From: Hsuehochloa calcarea
Lineage: Eukaryota > Streptophyta > Magnoliopsida > Poales > Poaceae
Assembly (NCBI GenBank): GCA_036346395.1
Contig: CM070601.1
Location: 12,335,763 to 12,399,762, forward strand
Reading direction: 5' to 3'
Length of the DNA stretch: 64,000 nucleotides
In this document: positions 1 to 13,019 of the stretch, piece by piece
Layout of the letters: each line of letters begins with the position of its first letter
Numbering within the stretch: position 1 is the stretch's first letter
Position numbers and translations under genes: made by a program
Notes under the pieces: model-generated
What the model was told of the DNA's origin: nothing
What the model saw: only the letters and a program-made list of their open reading frames with translations
The model's database searches: none

Positions 1-1912
1 CCGTGTCCTGCTCTCACCGACTAGCTGGTTCAGCAGGTAAGCCCTATCCCAGTCCATGTCCCTGTCAGGTAGCAACAAGTGTAAGCTGACGGGACCCACA
101 TGGCAATGATTGTAGCAACAGCCAGGGACGTTTTTTGCTGGCGAGGACGGCTGAGCTGGTTGCCAAGCTCTTTCCGCATTCGCGATCAGCACTGTGAACG
201 CGACATGTGCGGATGCGCGCGCCTGCTGACGGAGATCGAGCGCAGCCATATATCGGCGAAGGCCGCCGCTGCCAGAGGGCCAGGCGGCCGGGCAGTCATG
301 TTTGACCCTATGCGTGGGTGGTGGGTGGGTGCGCGCGCGCGGGGGCCCAGCCGTGGGGGAGGAGGAGGAGGCAGGCGGGCGAGAGCGCGGCGTGGTGTTC
401 ACATGAAGTGTGGACCATGATCGGTCGATATGCCATGCATGCCGATTCCTCAGATGCAGCCCCCCTGAGATGAATGTCGTTGTAATCTCGCAGCTGTATT
501 CCCAATAGTACGCCGCCATAGCTATGGCCTATAGCCTATAGCTAGCTGCGGTACTGGCCCTCGGCCTGACACACACTAGGCACTCCCCTCCCATGCACTC
601 ACTCTCCGATCGATCTCTTGGTAAATTCCAGGCGATTTCCTGGCTGGATAATTTAGAAAACTGAAAAGAGGCGTTTCTTCGTAGGATATATGTAGGATCG
701 ATCGGCGTATATCTATTAGCTTTGCTGTCACGCGAAGATGTATATTATTATTTGGCGCGCGTGGGTGACGAATGCACTTCCAATTTTGCGTGTGCGTCGA
801 AAGGTGCAGAGTGATCGGCTCGTACGTGTTGCTTTTTATCCAATTGTGTCCTGACCTCATAAGCCCGGCCGGATCTTTCTTTTACCACCAAAGACACGCA
901 CACATCTCCAACTTGCTGACTGTTTGTAAGAGGCCGAGGCCGGTGGTAACATAAAATATTACAACAGAAACGATCCACATCCATCTTTATCTTGTGGCAT
1001 GCGTGGCGATCGAGGTCATAGCTTTATGTGATTCTTCCACGGGTTCTAGGTAGTTTATTTCACATGCATGTTGCGTATGATTTATATATAACAAATTGAA
1101 AGGTAAAGATTGTGCCTAGAAAGCGTATTTTTGGACACAGCTCTGTAAGGAGATGCAATTTCATGGGTTACGAAATATTATGAGCTGAGAGTACGGAGAG
1201 CGAAGTTCCCGCAGTACGGACTATAAGTCCAAATCAAACATATAATCGAGGTATAAATATATACCGCCGACATAAAAAAAACTCCTCATACAAACGGAGC
1301 TACCGCGATTCGGTTCTCAAAGATATAGACTTTGTCGAACCTCGTATATAAATTCTCATCTTTTGTGTGTTTACCGTGATTATTTTATCACACAAAAAGT
1401 TGTCGCTGATTCCAACGCACCATCCTCGAACATGCCTAGTACTGATCCATATTAATCACGCACATATATATATACGTGGACGATGGACCGCTGGCCTGAG
1501 GGAGATATATATATATATATCTCTCTCTCACCATCATCGTCATCATCATATCTCGATATCTCATCTGCAAGTGCAACCCAATGTCTGTCGTATCACCAAA
1601 AGGGCGCGCTTATTGGGAGATTATTACGTCTTTTTAAGTGCTTGCTTACTCATTCTTTGGTTACATGTCATCAGCTAGTCCAGGACCACGAGCGATATCC
1701 CTCAGTTCACACATGTGCACGTACGCACGCATGCACTAATCCCGTTCTTAATTGGAGATTCCGCGATCCGACGTTTGTTAATTGCGGGGTTTTATCCAAC
1801 TGATGTGGCACTTTGCGCATCATACGCACTCCTTGATTATATAAAGGCTTCTTCCATCGATCGATATGGCTAACATGGCAAATTGAGATCAAAAGATATA
1901 TACGGTGAGTTG
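1..1912. other. No supported gene (5' flank of the CACTA element)
   Basis: I see no coding region with recognisable domains here. The first 420 bases are GC-rich and hold only compositional open frames. From about 560 on the DNA is AT-rich, with short TA and CT runs near 1460-1530. No tRNA or other RNA gene was recognised. It could hold promoter sequence of a gene outside the window, but nothing in the sequence shows this. Confidence 0.4.
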
Positions 1913-2529
1913 CACTACTACACAAAAGTATATCACAGACGTTTTGAAACCGTATCACATACGGTTTTTGAACCGTTTTAATTTTTATGTCCGTGATAAC
2001 AGTTGGTTATTACATACGATTTTTTAACTGTCTGTGATAAGACTCAATACAGACGGTTTTTAATTGAAATCGTCTGTAAATGACAACTATCACAGACGAT
2101 TTCAACCAAGAATCGTCTGTGATATATAGTATATCACAAATAGATCTATTTACAAACCGTTTGTGATATGCTACGTATCACAGACGGTTCTTGATTGAAG
2201 CCGTCTATGATAGTGGCGCTTCACAAACGGTTCCAACCAAAAAAAGTCTGTGATAGTTCTTTATACCTAATTGATTTTTTTGATTTTCGACTAGCCTCAG
2301 GAATTGCTAGCCATGCCCTCTGAAAATTAGCAAGTAGAAAACGGATACATCACAAATGAATCAATTGTTGACGACTCAAAGAGATCGTTTAAAACTCAAA
2401 TTAAATCAATTACAAAAGATTATGTTCAAGTATTGTCACTAGAGTTACAATTGAATTACAACTACTCAAAGTGATCCATCACAATTGAATCAATAGTTTC
2501 AAGATCGTTCATTGGTTCTCTCCGTCGAC

Positions 2530-3873
<1,344 letters not shown>

Positions 3874-5167
3874 TTATCCTTAATTAAAAACAAAAAAATC
3901 TAGCAGCCTGAGCAACATTATACTAATTAGCAGTTAGCTTTCCTACATGGAAGATAATTTGAATATGGAATCTAATAGGCACTGCACATGTGGAGGATCA
4001 GCTTAACCCTGAAACATGTCTAAGATAAATTGTTAATCCAATAAACTCATAAGCATTTAAAGACCTTAAAATAGAAAATAACATTATATCTTCTTGTTCA
4101 TTCCTTCTGCCCTCTCCTGCATGCACATGCACAAACACACATCACAAACAATTGAGGACTAATAAAGGCTCACCACAATAGAGCAACAACAATATAAAAT
4201 ACGATACTCGATATTAGACTGGAAGCTTGAATTGTGCATCTGTACAAGACATAATGCAAGTCTATTAGAGTCTTAGTGCTTAATTAAAGATGCGAAGTAG
4301 CTATTTTCAATCAACTACACCTAAGAATGTGCAAGTCTGTTAGTAACTTAGTGTACTGTTGTATCAATTTTAGCAGCGCTTCACAGATTCGTATTTGCTT
4401 AATACAATAGTACATAGAAATCCACTACAAGTTGTAAACCCCCAATGAACACAGGTTATATTGCTACGCAACAATAGTATTAATTCACCAATCCACTGAC
4501 CACTCATCGGGCGGTATCGCCACTTACGCCTTCTTTCCCCCACTCACCCACTCATCTTCTTTCCCCTACTCACCCAGACCCAAACTTCTTTAACTAGATC
4601 TGAAAGAACTAAGAAGAGAAGGGAAACACACCGTCGGCCGCTGAAGAGGAGGGAAGTTGGAGGACAGGAGGAGGCACGAGGAGTGGAGACGTACCTTGGG
4701 AGGTGGCTTCGGATGGCAGTGGGGGAGGAAGGGGGGGAGGCCGAGCGGCGTCGAGGTCGGGGAGGTGGCTTCAGAGGGGTCGGAGAGGAGGCTTCGGGCG
4801 GCGTCGATGTCGGGCGCGGCGGTGTTGAGGTCGGAGGCGAAGGAGCGCGTCAAGGAGGAGGTTTCGGGCGGCGGCGGCGAGGTCGGAGGCGAACGAGCGA
4901 GAGCAAGAGGCTAAGGCGCTAGAGAGGTGAACGGGGGAGAGTAAGAGAGAGTGACGAGTAAGGGCGCACAAACTCTAGCAGTTCCCTCTTAAATAAAGGG
5001 ATATCACAGACGGTTCTATTATAGAATCGTCTGTGGTAAGTCATCACAGACGGTTCCATACGAGGGACAGACGGTTCATAACAGAATTATCTGTGAAGTA
5101 TCACAGACGGTTGTATTTAGAAACCGTCTGTGATGAGGCTTCTTCTATATCCAGTTTTATAATAGTG

Positions 5168-5894
5168 TTGAGTTCTTTCCAACGTCGGCAGATAATAATC
5201 ATTAGGCGCGTATTTAACTTGACCGCGATCAGCTGGTTTCCTAATCCGTTCTTTTGACCAATGGGGATGCTTGTGCTGTCGACGCATGATTCTTCAATCT
5301 TTCTCAGTGCGATCGAGAATTGTTATGAGTAGGAGCATGTATGAATGATCAGTATCCAGTAAGTGTTTTGTTTTGTTTTGTACTTTTGACCGTTGGTGGA
5401 TTGCTGTTTAACCATAGGGATTTTTAAGCGAATCAACCATGCATGAACTAAATGGAAGCCGGTATCGATCATTTCTTCTTACTTTTTATCAAATAATCCA
5501 CTGGGTGGAGTTCCACGTATGATACCGGGCGGTCTTAGTTTAAATTGTTATCCCCGGAGGGGTTGGGGAGGCAAATGATGGGCCCACTTCAAGCTAATCC
5601 CTTGGACAGTATACATAGTTTCAGCACATGGGCTAGCTTCATGATGCGCAGTCATCGTCACAGAGCATGCATGGTCGCTCTGAATTGCACTATTATAGTA
5701 TATAAATTTTGTACTAGATTGGAAGGACTCGATCCACCGAAAAAGTAAGGAAACGCGTGGCGTCTTATACACGGTAATGCCAACTGTCAGTATGCGCGCG
5801 CGCAGTAGCTAGCTAGCTATAGGATGACTGCACCCCAAATTCCCAGTCCCATAATACGTGTAGCTAGCTCGCTGTGGGTTTACAAACATCGTCG
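5168..5894. other. No supported gene (between CACTA and copia fragment)
   Basis: AT-rich spacer with short compositional open frames and a GCGCGC/AGCTAGCTAG stretch near 5795-5820. No domain, RNA gene or transposon end was recognised. Confidence 0.4.
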
Positions 5895-6704
5895 TGTTAT
5901 ATGCGTTGGGGATCTTCGTTGCCGAGTACGATCTGATCGATAATTTATAGTAGAATTATATATAATAATATAAAAATAAATAGTATATTAAATACAGAGA
6001 TATAAAAGATTTCTTTAGAGGTTTCCTTCTACATAATTAGAGGTACGTACAATAATTAAGGATCTCCTCCTATATAAAGTTTATTGGTGGATAAGGAGTC
6101 CACCACAGTCTAGGCTTGCAAGGCCCAAACCCAAGTTTTCTAACACACCCCCTTGAGCACTCATCCGATATGTTTATGCTTCGTCAAAACTCTATAAAAA
6201 TTCAGTGGAAAAAATTTAGAGAAATAGTATATGATACATGTTCTATTGCGTTACACGAATTACCTCGTTAAAAACCTTAGTTGGAAAATTTTAGGAAAAC
6301 TCGTAAGGGAAAAAGAGTACAATCCACATAATTTCATTTAATCACCATGATTTATTCTTTGGGTACTCGATCTTCATGATCAAGTTTCAGTAATGAGTTT
6401 GTGAAGATTCTCCCCATGAGTTCTGCACTTCTCTAAGTCTCATCATTCCAATTCCACGTATGCATCTTTCAAAGTTAGATGCTGGAAGTGACTTAGTGAA
6501 TAAATCTACAAGATTTTCACATGACTTAGTATGCATGACTTTAATTTCGTCTATCTTTTGTAATTCGTAAGTATATAAGAACTTAGGGCTGATATGCTTT
6601 GTAAGATGACTCTTCACATAATCTATCTGCACTTGTACAACACTAACTTTATTAACTACATCATGAAAACAAAACACAAAACTGTAGACGAGTAGACGAC
6701 ACAC
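5895..6704 (-). mobile_element. Copia retrotransposon fragment: RNase H tail plus 3' LTR
   Basis: On the minus strand the end of a copia polyprotein can be read (6704-6387), including the diagnostic words HLTKHISPKF and LVDLFTKSLPAS and the terminal block CIRGIGMMRLRE. It is followed by a non-coding tail and an LTR of about 251 bp that runs from TGTTAGAAAAC (minus strand, from 6145) to GCATATAACA (5895). The tail just before the LTR closely resembles 16130-16310 of the copia element at 9675-16552, so the two are relatives. Everything upstream of the RNase H tail is missing, so this is a truncated, dead copy. Confidence 0.8.
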
Positions 6705-7500
6705 ACGATTTTGTGTGCGTGCTAAGTGCGTGCTAAGTGCTTACGTTGTGTAGTCTCGTTAACTTCAGATGAATTCTAAAAACCATTTTTTCCCTCCTTC
6801 TTTCATGCCGAAAAAAATCGATTTTCTTCTTGTTGCAGTCTGACATACACTTATCATACAATTATACACTATATGTGATCCTACTACTATGTATTTGAAA
6901 TAATATTACAAGTAAAATTTGATGTGTATATAATTAAGTATATTTGCACTTATAAATATATATTATTATATAAAACTCAAGAATGGTATGTCGGTATACA
7001 CCGATACCGAAATATCTCATTCCAATATCATACTCCGAAATGGTACTGACAAGTATCCCTGACATGCCGGAAGCACTGGAAGGAGGAGAAATACTTCCCA
7101 AATTAAAGCCGGTACGTGGACTAATTTCTTGTCTCATTGGTTGCATGTGGACTTTAGGTTCGTCCAACCTAAGACGTTTAATGTTTGACATGCATGTAAC
7201 TCCGCGGCGCCGCAACACTGCCGTGGCATCCGGTTGGAAATCAAGACGGCATGTACTGGCAGAAGAGTTAACTAGTTGTACTCGCATGAATTTTAATTGG
7301 TTATATATGGCTCAAAACATATACTAGTACTATACTAATTAACTCCTGTTTGGATCTTTCCAGGAAGTTTCAGCATGCTAGTATTTGATACCGGAAGGAA
7401 CTTATGCAAGTTACCCCAGATCATTGTATTGACCTACAATTAAGTTGGAGTAAGCATCACATAACTCCTAGCTAGATAGCAGTACGACTAGTAGTGAATA

Positions 7501-7750
7501 CTCTTTCGATTCACAAAAATAAGTTTAAGTTATTTTAGAATTTATGCAGTTAAATTTTAAAAAATTGGTTATTGATATCTTTTAAATATTTATATTATAT
7601 ATATGAAAATTATATGTATATATTCAGCTCAAAAATTAATTTCACAATATTATGATTTTTATTATAGTTTTTAAATATTTTATAATAGTAATTTACGATT
7701 AAAGCTGCATTTTTAAAACGATATGCCCAAAAACGACTTTTTATGAACCG
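7501..7750. mobile_element. Stowaway-like MITE (degenerate)
   Basis: An AT-rich block of about 250 bp starts after a TA with CTCTTTCGATTCACAAAAAT. It contains the internal words TTTAAATATTT and ATGAAAATTATATGTATA, which recur in the same order in the element at 22334-22573. No coding content. The right border is approximate. Confidence 0.5.
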
Positions 7751-8027
7751 GCGAGAGAGAGAACGTGCCATGATCAATAACCACAATTTAGAGCGACCGG
7801 ACAGCGCTGTGTGATGAGTGTGATCGAGTCAGTCAAGATTGGGCTCTTTAAGAGTTTTTCCACTTGTACTACCAACTAGCAGTTGATATTGACCTCGGGC
7901 ACTGTAGGGTGAAAAGTCTAGAGAGGAAGCAAAATATCAGTGTGGTAAGACCGTTTCATCTCAAGTCTTGGCTATTAATTCACCTGAGTTGGAGGTCACA
8001 AGTGGAGTACTAATCAAGTACTGTGCA

Positions 8028-8030
<3 letters not shown>

Positions 8031-8076
<46 letters not shown>
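8031..8076. repeat. (TA)n microsatellite
   Basis: About 23 TA units in an AT-rich spacer. Confidence 0.95.
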
Positions 8077-8077
<1 letters not shown>

Positions 8078-9674
8078 TACGTACTGGCAGATCGACGAGT
8101 TGAGTAGAGTAGGTTCGGTTCGATGGAGTCGTCGTGTGTAATTTTCGTCTGAACGGAAAGAACATGCGCCCGCGTATCGTACGTACGTACACCGACCATA
8201 TGATGTATGCACATATATATCTATGTGCAAAGCACGAACTGGTCGATCGTCTCTGTTTCGTCACATGGTGAGGAGGCGTAGCTTCATCCATACATTTACT
8301 GATGACAAGTAGCGATAAATAAACTAGGGGCCAACGCTGATCTCCAGCGAATCGGCGTGGTAACTTGGCTTCCGTTGCTCATATATATACATTTTGTTGA
8401 CCGTGTAAACTAGGCGTATGTTGATGCGTGGTAAGTTGCTCGTCGCAAGGCATGCACGGCCATTTCAAGCAAGAAACAACAGCTGGTTGGTCACGACGAG
8501 TCGTTCTTCAAATTTTTTGCCCCCCTTCCAAGTTAAAATGGAGTGTACGTACGTACGTACTCGCGGTCCCTGTGAGAAGTCATGAGATTGAGATGATTCT
8601 GTTTGACGCAGCATTACTTGTCCGTGATTTAAGCAACAACCGCGCGGAGCGTGCCACGCCAGCACCGACATGCGCACCATGAAAATGAAATCACTAAAAG
8701 TATAATAGACATTTGGACATTCTGATATACCTACTGCCACCCGCTTTGATCTTAGGATCTGCGAAGAATCTGCCTTGCGTTCTGTAAATTTTTGGCAGAA
8801 TAAATTTATCTCTTGCTGCGATGGGCCTGAAAAGTGGTTCAGTGCAGTGTGCTCTGGGCTTCTGGCCGCCGCGTGGTACTGCGCAAATGCCTACACCACC
8901 CGCAGCGTGTTGCTAGCCGCAACGCACTACCCAACATTCTGTAAATATTTTGTTATTTTAGCTGAAATTTCTTTTTATCTAAGATAACGAGAACTAAATA
9001 TAGATATAGATAGATACCAAATATAAATATTTTACTATTTTAGCTTACCAAACTAAACGCCCACCTGCGGAATGGGACCCCACCATCTGGCGAGGATAGT
9101 ATCAGCCCGGCCCACCCACGCCCTCCTCGCCGGTACGTGTCGCCACACCGCGCGGTCAGTCCCCTTACCAAATCACCTCTTCACTCGGCTCCGCCGCACG
9201 GCCCGCACCGTAGGAGACGTGGGCACCAAACCAGCATCCGCATCTGGTTTTTAGGCCGCGCAGCAGTCGCGTCGGCGGCTACGTCTACAGCCCGCACGGG
9301 CTGTACCTTGTGGCCGAAACGAAACGATGGGGGTTGGCCGCGAGCCCAGAGTTGAGGAAAAGGGTCCCCCTTTTTGGGCCTGATTTGCTCCCGGGCAGGC
9401 AGATCTTACGCAAATGCGGCTCATGCATTTTAGAGTCCACAATGATTAACTTCTCGAGCGTAATGAGATTTTTCGCAGTACCTTGCTTAACAACAAAAGC
9501 CTGCTGCTGTCGCTAGATGTACAACCGTGCTGCAATAAACGACGGTCTGCTTAATTTTTTCGACGGGCCTGCAGAAAGAGTTGCAGACTCCGTGTCTGAA
9601 GTATGGAAGGAACAAAATACAGAGTCACCAAGCTATATACAGGGCACCAGCACAAACGAATATCTACATATTTG

Positions 9675-9933
9675 TGTTAAGAAACCGATGCCAGGGCTGA
9701 AGAGTTCTGGACCAGGTGGACTTATCATCCATCTAGTTGCCCATATAAAGAAGGAGATACTCTCAATATTGTACGCGGTTTTCAGAAGAGCAATAAAGAA
9801 AGCGTGAAATCCCTTTATATCTCTGTGTTCAATCTACTCTTTCGTTCTTACGTTCTTGCATTGTTCTTACGATTCCGAGTTTGTCTGCGAGGAAATCGCT
9901 CGGACTAGACTCGTCAGCGACGGTTCATCAACA
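9675..9933 (+). repeat. 5' LTR of the 9.7-16.6 kb copia element
   Basis: Starts TGTTAAGAAACCGATGCC and ends CGGTTCATCAACA. It is followed by CGTTATCAGCACG, a primer-binding-type sequence that I recall from many plant copia elements. Confidence 0.85.
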
Positions 9934-10299
9934 CGTTATCAGCACGATAGACTCTCCTCGAATCGAAAGGTAACCGTCAATAAACGACACTCGTAGATCG
10001 AATCGTTTTTCTATATTGATATCAATTCTACAAATTTGGCTTTCTAGATTGTAACCTACAGTGCAAATCCGCTCTAATCTACCGCAAACCGACTTGAAGT
10101 CGCCGACCCAATGTCGATCGGTAAATTGCATGGAAAAGTGGATGCCGATTGTACCGTATATTGAAAATTGCAAATACGTTCTAAATCTACCACGAGCCTA
10201 CTTGAAGTCGCTGGCAAACCCGATCGGTGGATTGTGTATTAACAATAATTACGCATGAACAATAATATGAACAGTAATTACGTATGAACAGTGATTGCG

Positions 10300-11060
10300 C
10301 ATGAACAGTAACCCAACAAAGGGGATCGGCGGTGCCACCACGACCACCGCCGCCAGCACCAGATATCCGCTGGCGGTGCCGCCACGCATGGGCTCCACAC
10401 AAGACCGCCACGCCACGCGGCTCGGCTGAGCTGCGCTGCAGACGCAACCTCACGGCACCTATGCCGCCGACGCCGCCACCCGCCATGGCATGAAGCTACG
10501 CTGCCAAGCAACCACGGCCGCACTGCCGGGCCCGTGCGCTGAATCAAAGAAAAAGGGTGGTAGAGAGATCGCCAACGGTGGCCGCCGCTTGCCGCCGCCG
10601 ACTTGAAGCCGACGCCGTCCTCCCGCGACGGCCGCCGCCACTGAGCCGCACCCACCGCCTCACGCACAAAGCCGCAGCCGCCATCGTGGCTCCACCGGCT
10701 CGCAGCCACCTCGCCAAGACACGGCCGCTTGCAAGACCACCGGCCAGCCACACGGGCGCCTCACCGCGCACCCGGTGTCATCGCCAGCGCGCCCACGCCG
10801 ACCTCGTAATCCCCGCCCGGCCGCTTGTCGCACGCTACCTCCTCGGGCTCCCATGGAACCACCGCCTCCGTAGAGGCACCGCCGCCACGCCGGTAGCAAT
10901 CCGCCCCATGGCCGCCACGCCGTAGCACTCGCGCCCGTGGCCGCCCACGCCGGTCGCGCCCGCCCCATGGCCGCCTTCTCTTGGCTCCCATGGAGCCGCC
11001 ACCGCCATGCGAGCTAGCCTCACCGCCGCCGCCTCGGCCTCGCTTTCGCAGCGGCTAAGC
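10300..11060. other. GC-rich insert in the copia leader
   Basis: This stretch is very GC-rich, in sharp contrast to the AT-rich DNA on both sides. It has open frames on both strands (for example 10278-10751 minus and 10557-10925 plus) made mainly of Ala, Arg, Gly and Pro, which is what GC-rich DNA gives by chance. It could be captured host sequence or a normal leader of this family; I recognise no domain. Confidence 0.4.
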
Positions 11061-11702
11061 GCCATTGCGCCTTCCTGAATCGGGGTGGGGAAACCCTACC
11101 CCAATGGCTCCTCTTGACCCGGCCAGGCTGGACCCTGATGGGTCGAAAAAAAAGAGGCTAGCCCGAATAAATACCGGGAAAAAGAAAAACAAAACCCCAA
11201 AAAAAATGCAAAACAAAACCTCAAAATTATGAAAAATACGATAATTTTTTGTGAATAAGAAAAATTTATGAAAACCCCCTCGGAATTCTAAAAATTACGA
11301 GAATTTTTTTCCGCGAATAAGGAAATTTTGTGAAAAACCCCTCGGAGTTTCTAAAAATTACACGCAAATTTTTCTCTGTACTGAAATTTCGCGTGTTAAT
11401 CCCTGTAAATTGCATAATTCAACAAAAATAATAATTTTCCAGCAGAAAAGGGCATTGGGAATTCAATTTTTTTGTGTGCATATTTTGAACTTTTGAAGCA
11501 TGTAAACATTGTTATTGTTATTTCTATGCAATTTATGTATTGTATTTACTGTTTTTGATTATATGTGATTGTTTATATTACTTTTAATCACTGAAAAATA
11601 GTAGTAAATCATAACAAATGCATATAAAAATACGGGAACATTATGAGAATTTTTGCAATCATTTTATACAAGTTACCAACAATAAACTTATGCACTTTCT
11701 GC

Positions 11703-12776
11703 ATGAATATGCAGATGACTAGCATTACGAACCGGGAGTTCAAAGAGCTGGCCCAGCATGGTCACAATTACCTGACTTAGGCATCAGATGTTGAAATCGT
11801 ATTTAGAGCCAAGAAGCTCCGTGCTGCTATTGGATTTGGCACCTTGAAGGACATCACTCCAACTGCTGAGGAGAATGATCAAGCACTTCATTTTCTTAGA
11901 CACCATCTCTGCCTAACGCTCAAGAATGAGTATATCGCAGACATGAACACACTAGCTTTATGGACCGCACTGAAGAAGCGGTTCGAGAAGCTGAAGTACA
12001 CCATTCTTCCTCGGGCAGAGTAAGAATAGAACCAACCACGTTTTACTGACTACAAGACCGCGGGGGAGTACAATTCTGTATTGCATAGAATTTGTACAAG
12101 TCTTCAAATCTGTGGTAAGGTAAGCACAGATGAGGAGAAGATCGAGAAAACTCTCTCCACCTTTCACCCAAACGTGGTGCAATCCGCACACAACTATCGT
12201 CAGGAAGACTACAAGGAGTATGCCGAACTGATTGACATCATGCAAGTTGCGGAAGCTCAAGATGACGTTCTCAGAAAGAACTACATCTCACAGCCGCCTA
12301 GTAGCAAAGTTGGGCATGAAGTCAATGCAAGCACCTACAAGGTGAGGAAGCCTCACTCAAAAGAAAGAGTAAAGAAGGGTAAGGTCATGGGTCACAAAAC
12401 CAAGCAGAATGCTCAAGCCAAGAAGGGCGAATAAAAGAAGCGCGATAAGAAGCTCGATGGCCAGTAGGACCAAAGTTGCTACAAATGTGGCACTTGGGGA
12501 CATTGGTCACGTGTTTGCCGTGAGCCGCAGCACGTGATTGATGCTTTCAAGGCTAAGAAGAAGGGCAAAGGACAGCATGAGACACACCTCGCCATTACAG
12601 GCATAGATGATCCACAATCATGGGTTGCACCCATGGATATGGATATCTCGGTTGCAGCCCCCATCACACCTTCTTTGGACATCACATCGGCAGTAGTTGT
12701 TGTTGCCGAAGAAGAGAAGTTGGACATGGAGCGCATTCAGGCAGAAGTTTCTTCCTACTTCGTTGATTCAATCTAG
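11703..12776 (+). pseudogene. Copia gag remnant
   Basis: The frame starting at 11703 reads a gag-like protein with in-frame stops (a TAG about 22 codons in, a TAA near 12021 and others after 12430). A CCHC zinc knuckle, CYKCGTWGHWSRVC (12477-12518), has the correct C-x2-C-x4-H-x4-C spacing, and the protein tail ends at 12776. Gag packages element RNA in virus-like particles; this copy cannot make a full protein. Confidence 0.8.
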
Positions 12777-13019
12777 TGCACGCATTGCACTTAGATTTTT
12801 TTTAGTCATTTGCAGTTTATGGTTGTGATAGAATATTGAATTTTGAATAATGGTTATAAGCCCTAGGAGAGCAAAGCAATAAATTCTTATGATGAGTCAT
12901 GCAAGATTTTTCTCATATTAATAATAGCAAGTTGTGTTCTGTTTTAAAATATTTTACTTATGTGTGTAAATTGCTTCCTACCCCATATTAATAAATACTT
13001 TATATATCAGAACGCGTTT

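Larger units (their letters stand above)
6705..9674. other. No supported gene; MITE-like and microsatellite DNA
   Basis: Open frames here, such as 6983-7327 and 8428-8682, show no recognisable domain and lack a coherent exon structure. The stretch holds a Stowaway-like MITE (about 7501-7750), a TA microsatellite (8031-8076) and GTAC-rich runs near 8180 and 8550. Confidence 0.4.

Noticed and set aside
100..420. GC-rich open frame of 106 codons near the window start
   Set aside because: Arg/Gly/Ala-rich composition with no domain and no exon structure; overlapping frames of similar length exist on the other strand.
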